A stretch of DNA of 8,672 nt, taken from NCBI GenBank assembly GCA_900770845.1, contig CAAGLS010000013.1, positions 1-8,672 of the forward strand. The letters run 5' to 3'. Positions 6,789 to 8,672 of the stretch are shown here, piece by piece. A program made the position numbers and the translations under genes. Within the stretch, counting starts at the first letter, position 1, and every line of letters begins with the position of its first letter. Source of the stretch: an uncultured Prevotella sp. (lineage in GTDB: Bacteria; Bacteroidota; Bacteroidia; Bacteroidales; Bacteroidaceae). The notes below the pieces were generated by a model. The model did no database searches and was not told the origin of the DNA. It saw only the letters and a list, made by a program, of their open reading frames with translations.

Positions 6789-8672
6789 CTATTTGGATGG
6801 TTGTCTTTTGCTGGCCCGCCGCTTGATGATGGCATACAGCACGGGCAGAAGCACGAGGGTGAGCATGGTGGAGGTGAAGAGGCCGCCGATGACCACCGTG
6901 GCCAAGGGACGCTGCACCTCGGCGCCGGCCGACGCGCTCACCGCCATGGGGAGGAAGCCGAGCATGGCCGCGGCGGCCGTGAGCATGATGGGGCGCAGTC
7001 GCTCGTGGGTGCCGCGGTAGATGCGGCGCGCTATGTTGGTCATACCCTCTTCCTCCAAGGCGTTGAACCGGTTGATGAGCACCAGTCCGTTGAGCACCGC
7101 CACGCCGCTCAGCACGATGAAGCCCACGCCCGCCGAGATGCTGAAGGGCATGTCGCGCACCACGAGGGCTATCACGCCGCCGAGGGTGGCCAGAGGCACG
7201 GCCACATAGATCATCAGGGCCTCGACAACTGATTTCAGTGCGAAATAGAGCAGCAGGAAGATGATGATGAGGGCCACAGGCACGACCACCGCCATGCGCG
7301 AGGTGGCCTCCTTGAGGTTCTTGAACGAGCCGTCGTAGGTGATGCGGTAGCCCGAGGGCAGCGAGAGCTTCTGCTGGATGGCCTTGTCGATGTCGGCCAC
7401 CACAGAGGCCACGTCGCGGCCGCGGGCGTTGAGTCCCACATAGACGCGGCGCGAGGCTCCGTCGCGCGAAATCTGCATGGGGGCTGGCTCGTAGCTTATG
7501 GAGGCCAACTCGCTCATGGGCAGCTGCTGCCCGCTGGGGAGGTCCACGAGCAGGTCGCGGATGTCGTTGATGCTCCTGCGGTTGGCTTCGTTGAGGCGCA
7601 GTACCAACGAGAAGCGCTTCTCGCCCTCAAACACCTCACCGGCATAGCCGCCGGCGAAGGCTGTGCTGATGTACTGGTTGAGCTTCTCCACGTCCAGACC
7701 GTATTGGGCCAGCTTTGCCCGGTCGTATTTCACCGTGATCTGGGGCAGTCCCGACGTGCGCTCCATGGCCACGTCCCGGGCCCCGGGAATCTCCTGGATG
7801 ATGTGTTCGAGCCGGTGGCCGATGGCATTGAGCGTATCGAGGTTCTCGCCGTACACCTTCACGGCCACGTCCTCTCTGATTCCCGTCATCAGCTCGTTGG
7901 TGCGGAGCTCCACCGGCTGGCTGAAGGCGCAGGTGATGCCGGGTATCTTGGCCAGGCGGGCCTCGATCTTGGCCAAGAGCTCCTTCTTGTCCTTTGCAGT
8001 CTTCCACTTGCTCTTGTCCTTCTCCAAGATGATGAAGCTGTCGGTGAAGTCCATGCCCATCGGGTCGTTGGGTACCGCCGAGACGCCTATGCGCCCGCAC
8101 ACGGTCTTCACCTCGGGAAACTCGTTGAGCAGCACGCGCTCCACCTCGGTCTCCCGCTCGATGGTCTCCGAGAGCGAGCTTCCCGGACGCAGGAACAGCT
8201 GGAAGGCGATGTCGCCCTCGTCGAGGCTGGGAATGAACTCGCCGCCCATGCGCTGGAACATCACCGCCGTGGCGGTGAAGACGGCCAGCGTGAGGCTGAT
8301 CACCGTCGTCTTGTGCTTGAGCGAGAAGCGCAGGGCGGGTTGGTAGAGGGTGTAGACGATGCGCATGATGAGGCGGCTCAGTCTCACGGTCTGGTGCTCG
8401 GCTTTTTGCAGCCAGCGCCACCGGCTCACCGTGGGGCCGTTGAGCACCGCTGTCATCATCGGCACGTAGGTCAGGCAGAGCAGTATGGCGCCGGCCAAGG
8501 CGTAGGCGAAGGTGAAGGCCATGGGCTGGAACATCTTGCCGCTCACGCCCGATAGGAACAGGATGGGGGTGAACACCAAGAGGATGATGACTTGGCCGAA
8601 AAAGGCGGAGTGCATCATGCCGCCGGCTGCCTTTCCCGTGAGTCTGTTGACGGTGGCCTGCGACACGGCGCT
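6789..8672 (-). CDS. czcA: Mirror copy of the CzcA/CusA-family metal RND pump, C-terminal part (5'-truncated)
   Basis: The 627 visible residues are identical to those encoded at 1-1884, and the frame runs off the window edge at base 8672. The same eight C-terminal membrane helices and the GGEFIPSLDEGD motif are present, and the N-terminal part with TM1-TM4 is missing. That it breaks at exactly the same codon as the left copy is expected from a strand-switched copy of one molecule or path. It would be a strange coincidence for two real genes. Confidence 0.8.
   Translation of the reverse strand, partial: SAVSQATVNRLTGKAAGGMMHSAFFGQVIILLVFTPILFLSGVSGKMFQPMAFTFAYALAGAILLCLTYVPMMTAVLNGPTVSRWRWLQKAEHQTVRLSRLIMRIVYTLYQPALRFSLKHKTTVISLTLAVFTATAVMFQRMGGEFIPSLDEGDIAFQLFLRPGSSLSETIERETEVERVLLNEFPEVKTVCGRIGVSAVPNDPMGMDFTDSFIILEKDKSKWKTAKDKKELLAKIEARLAKIPGITCAFSQPVELRTNELMTGIREDVAVKVYGENLDTLNAIGHRLEHIIQEIPGARDVAMERTSGLPQITVKYDRAKLAQYGLDVEKLNQYISTAFAGGYAGEVFEGEKRFSLVLRLNEANRRSINDIRDLLVDLPSGQQLPMSELASISYEPAPMQISRDGASRRVYVGLNARGRDVASVVADIDKAIQQKLSLPSGYRITYDGSFKNLKEATSRMAVVVPVALIIIFLLLYFALKSVVEALMIYVAVPLATLGGVIALVVRDMPFSISAGVGFIVLSGVAVLNGLVLINRFNALEEEGMTNIARRIYRGTHERLRPIMLTAAAAMLGFLPMAVSASAGAEVQRPLATVVIGGLFTSTMLTLVLLPVLYAIIKRRASKRQPSK

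Larger units (their letters stand above)
1..8672. repeat. Perfect spacerless inverted repeat spanning the whole window (two 4336-bp arms)
   Basis: The second half is the reverse complement of the first. I checked this directly at both ends, at the intergenic gap between the outer-membrane factor and adaptor genes, and across the centre. It is supported throughout by every reading frame having a mirror partner with an identical protein. The axis lies between 4336 and 4337, inside the hexamer CCATGG, and there is no loop. No mismatch was seen. Natural gene duplications in inverted orientation normally have a spacer and some divergence, and long perfect palindromes are unstable or lethal in bacteria because of hairpin cleavage (SbcCD-type nucleases) and replication slippage. 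The likely origin is therefore a fold-back read, an amplification chimera, or an assembler walking through a short palindrome onto the opposite strand. A real inverted duplication or a replicated hairpin telomere is possible in principle, but nothing else here supports it. Confidence 0.98.

Noticed and set aside
1..8672. Two convergent metal-efflux operons as a genuine gene amplification for metal resistance
   Set aside because: Zero divergence, no spacer, no insertion sequence at the junction, and both ends cut at the same base. A real amplification would usually show a junction element or unequal ends.

Overview
The window is one perfect inverted repeat. Bases 1-4336 are followed directly by their own reverse complement (4337-8672), with no spacer. 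Base x pairs with base 8673-x, and every open reading frame has an exact mirror partner with an identical translation. The unique information is therefore about 4.3 kb. The symmetry axis lies exactly at the window midpoint and both ends stop at the same base of the same gene. This is most simply explained by a fold-back (strand-switch) artefact of assembly or library preparation, and much less likely by a real 8.7-kb palindrome.

The unique half carries the end of a heavy-metal efflux RND operon, read left to right: the C-terminal 627 residues of a CzcA/CusA-family inner-membrane pump (start outside the window), a TolC-family outer-membrane factor with a signal peptide, and a periplasmic adaptor (membrane fusion protein) with a lipoprotein signal. 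The genes are 30 and 21 bp apart, all on one strand, and probably form one transcript. Together they would make a tripartite complex that moves divalent metal ions from the periplasm or inner membrane across the outer membrane. The adaptor gene is followed by a short non-coding stretch and a GC-rich hairpin with flanking A and T tracts that looks like an intrinsic, possibly bidirectional, terminator. The symmetry axis is the exact centre of that hairpin.

The right half shows the same three genes on the minus strand in mirror order. They are annotated for completeness but should not be counted as a second operon.

The organism is probably a Bacteroidota member, perhaps a high-G+C Prevotella relative. 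The reasons are the pump / outer-membrane factor / lipoprotein adaptor gene order, A-rich leaders without a clear Shine-Dalgarno sequence, and the style of the proteins. Strong G/C preference at third codon positions explains the many long shadow reading frames. Genus assignment is tentative. I found no RNA gene, mobile element, CRISPR array or new system; the notable feature is the palindrome itself.
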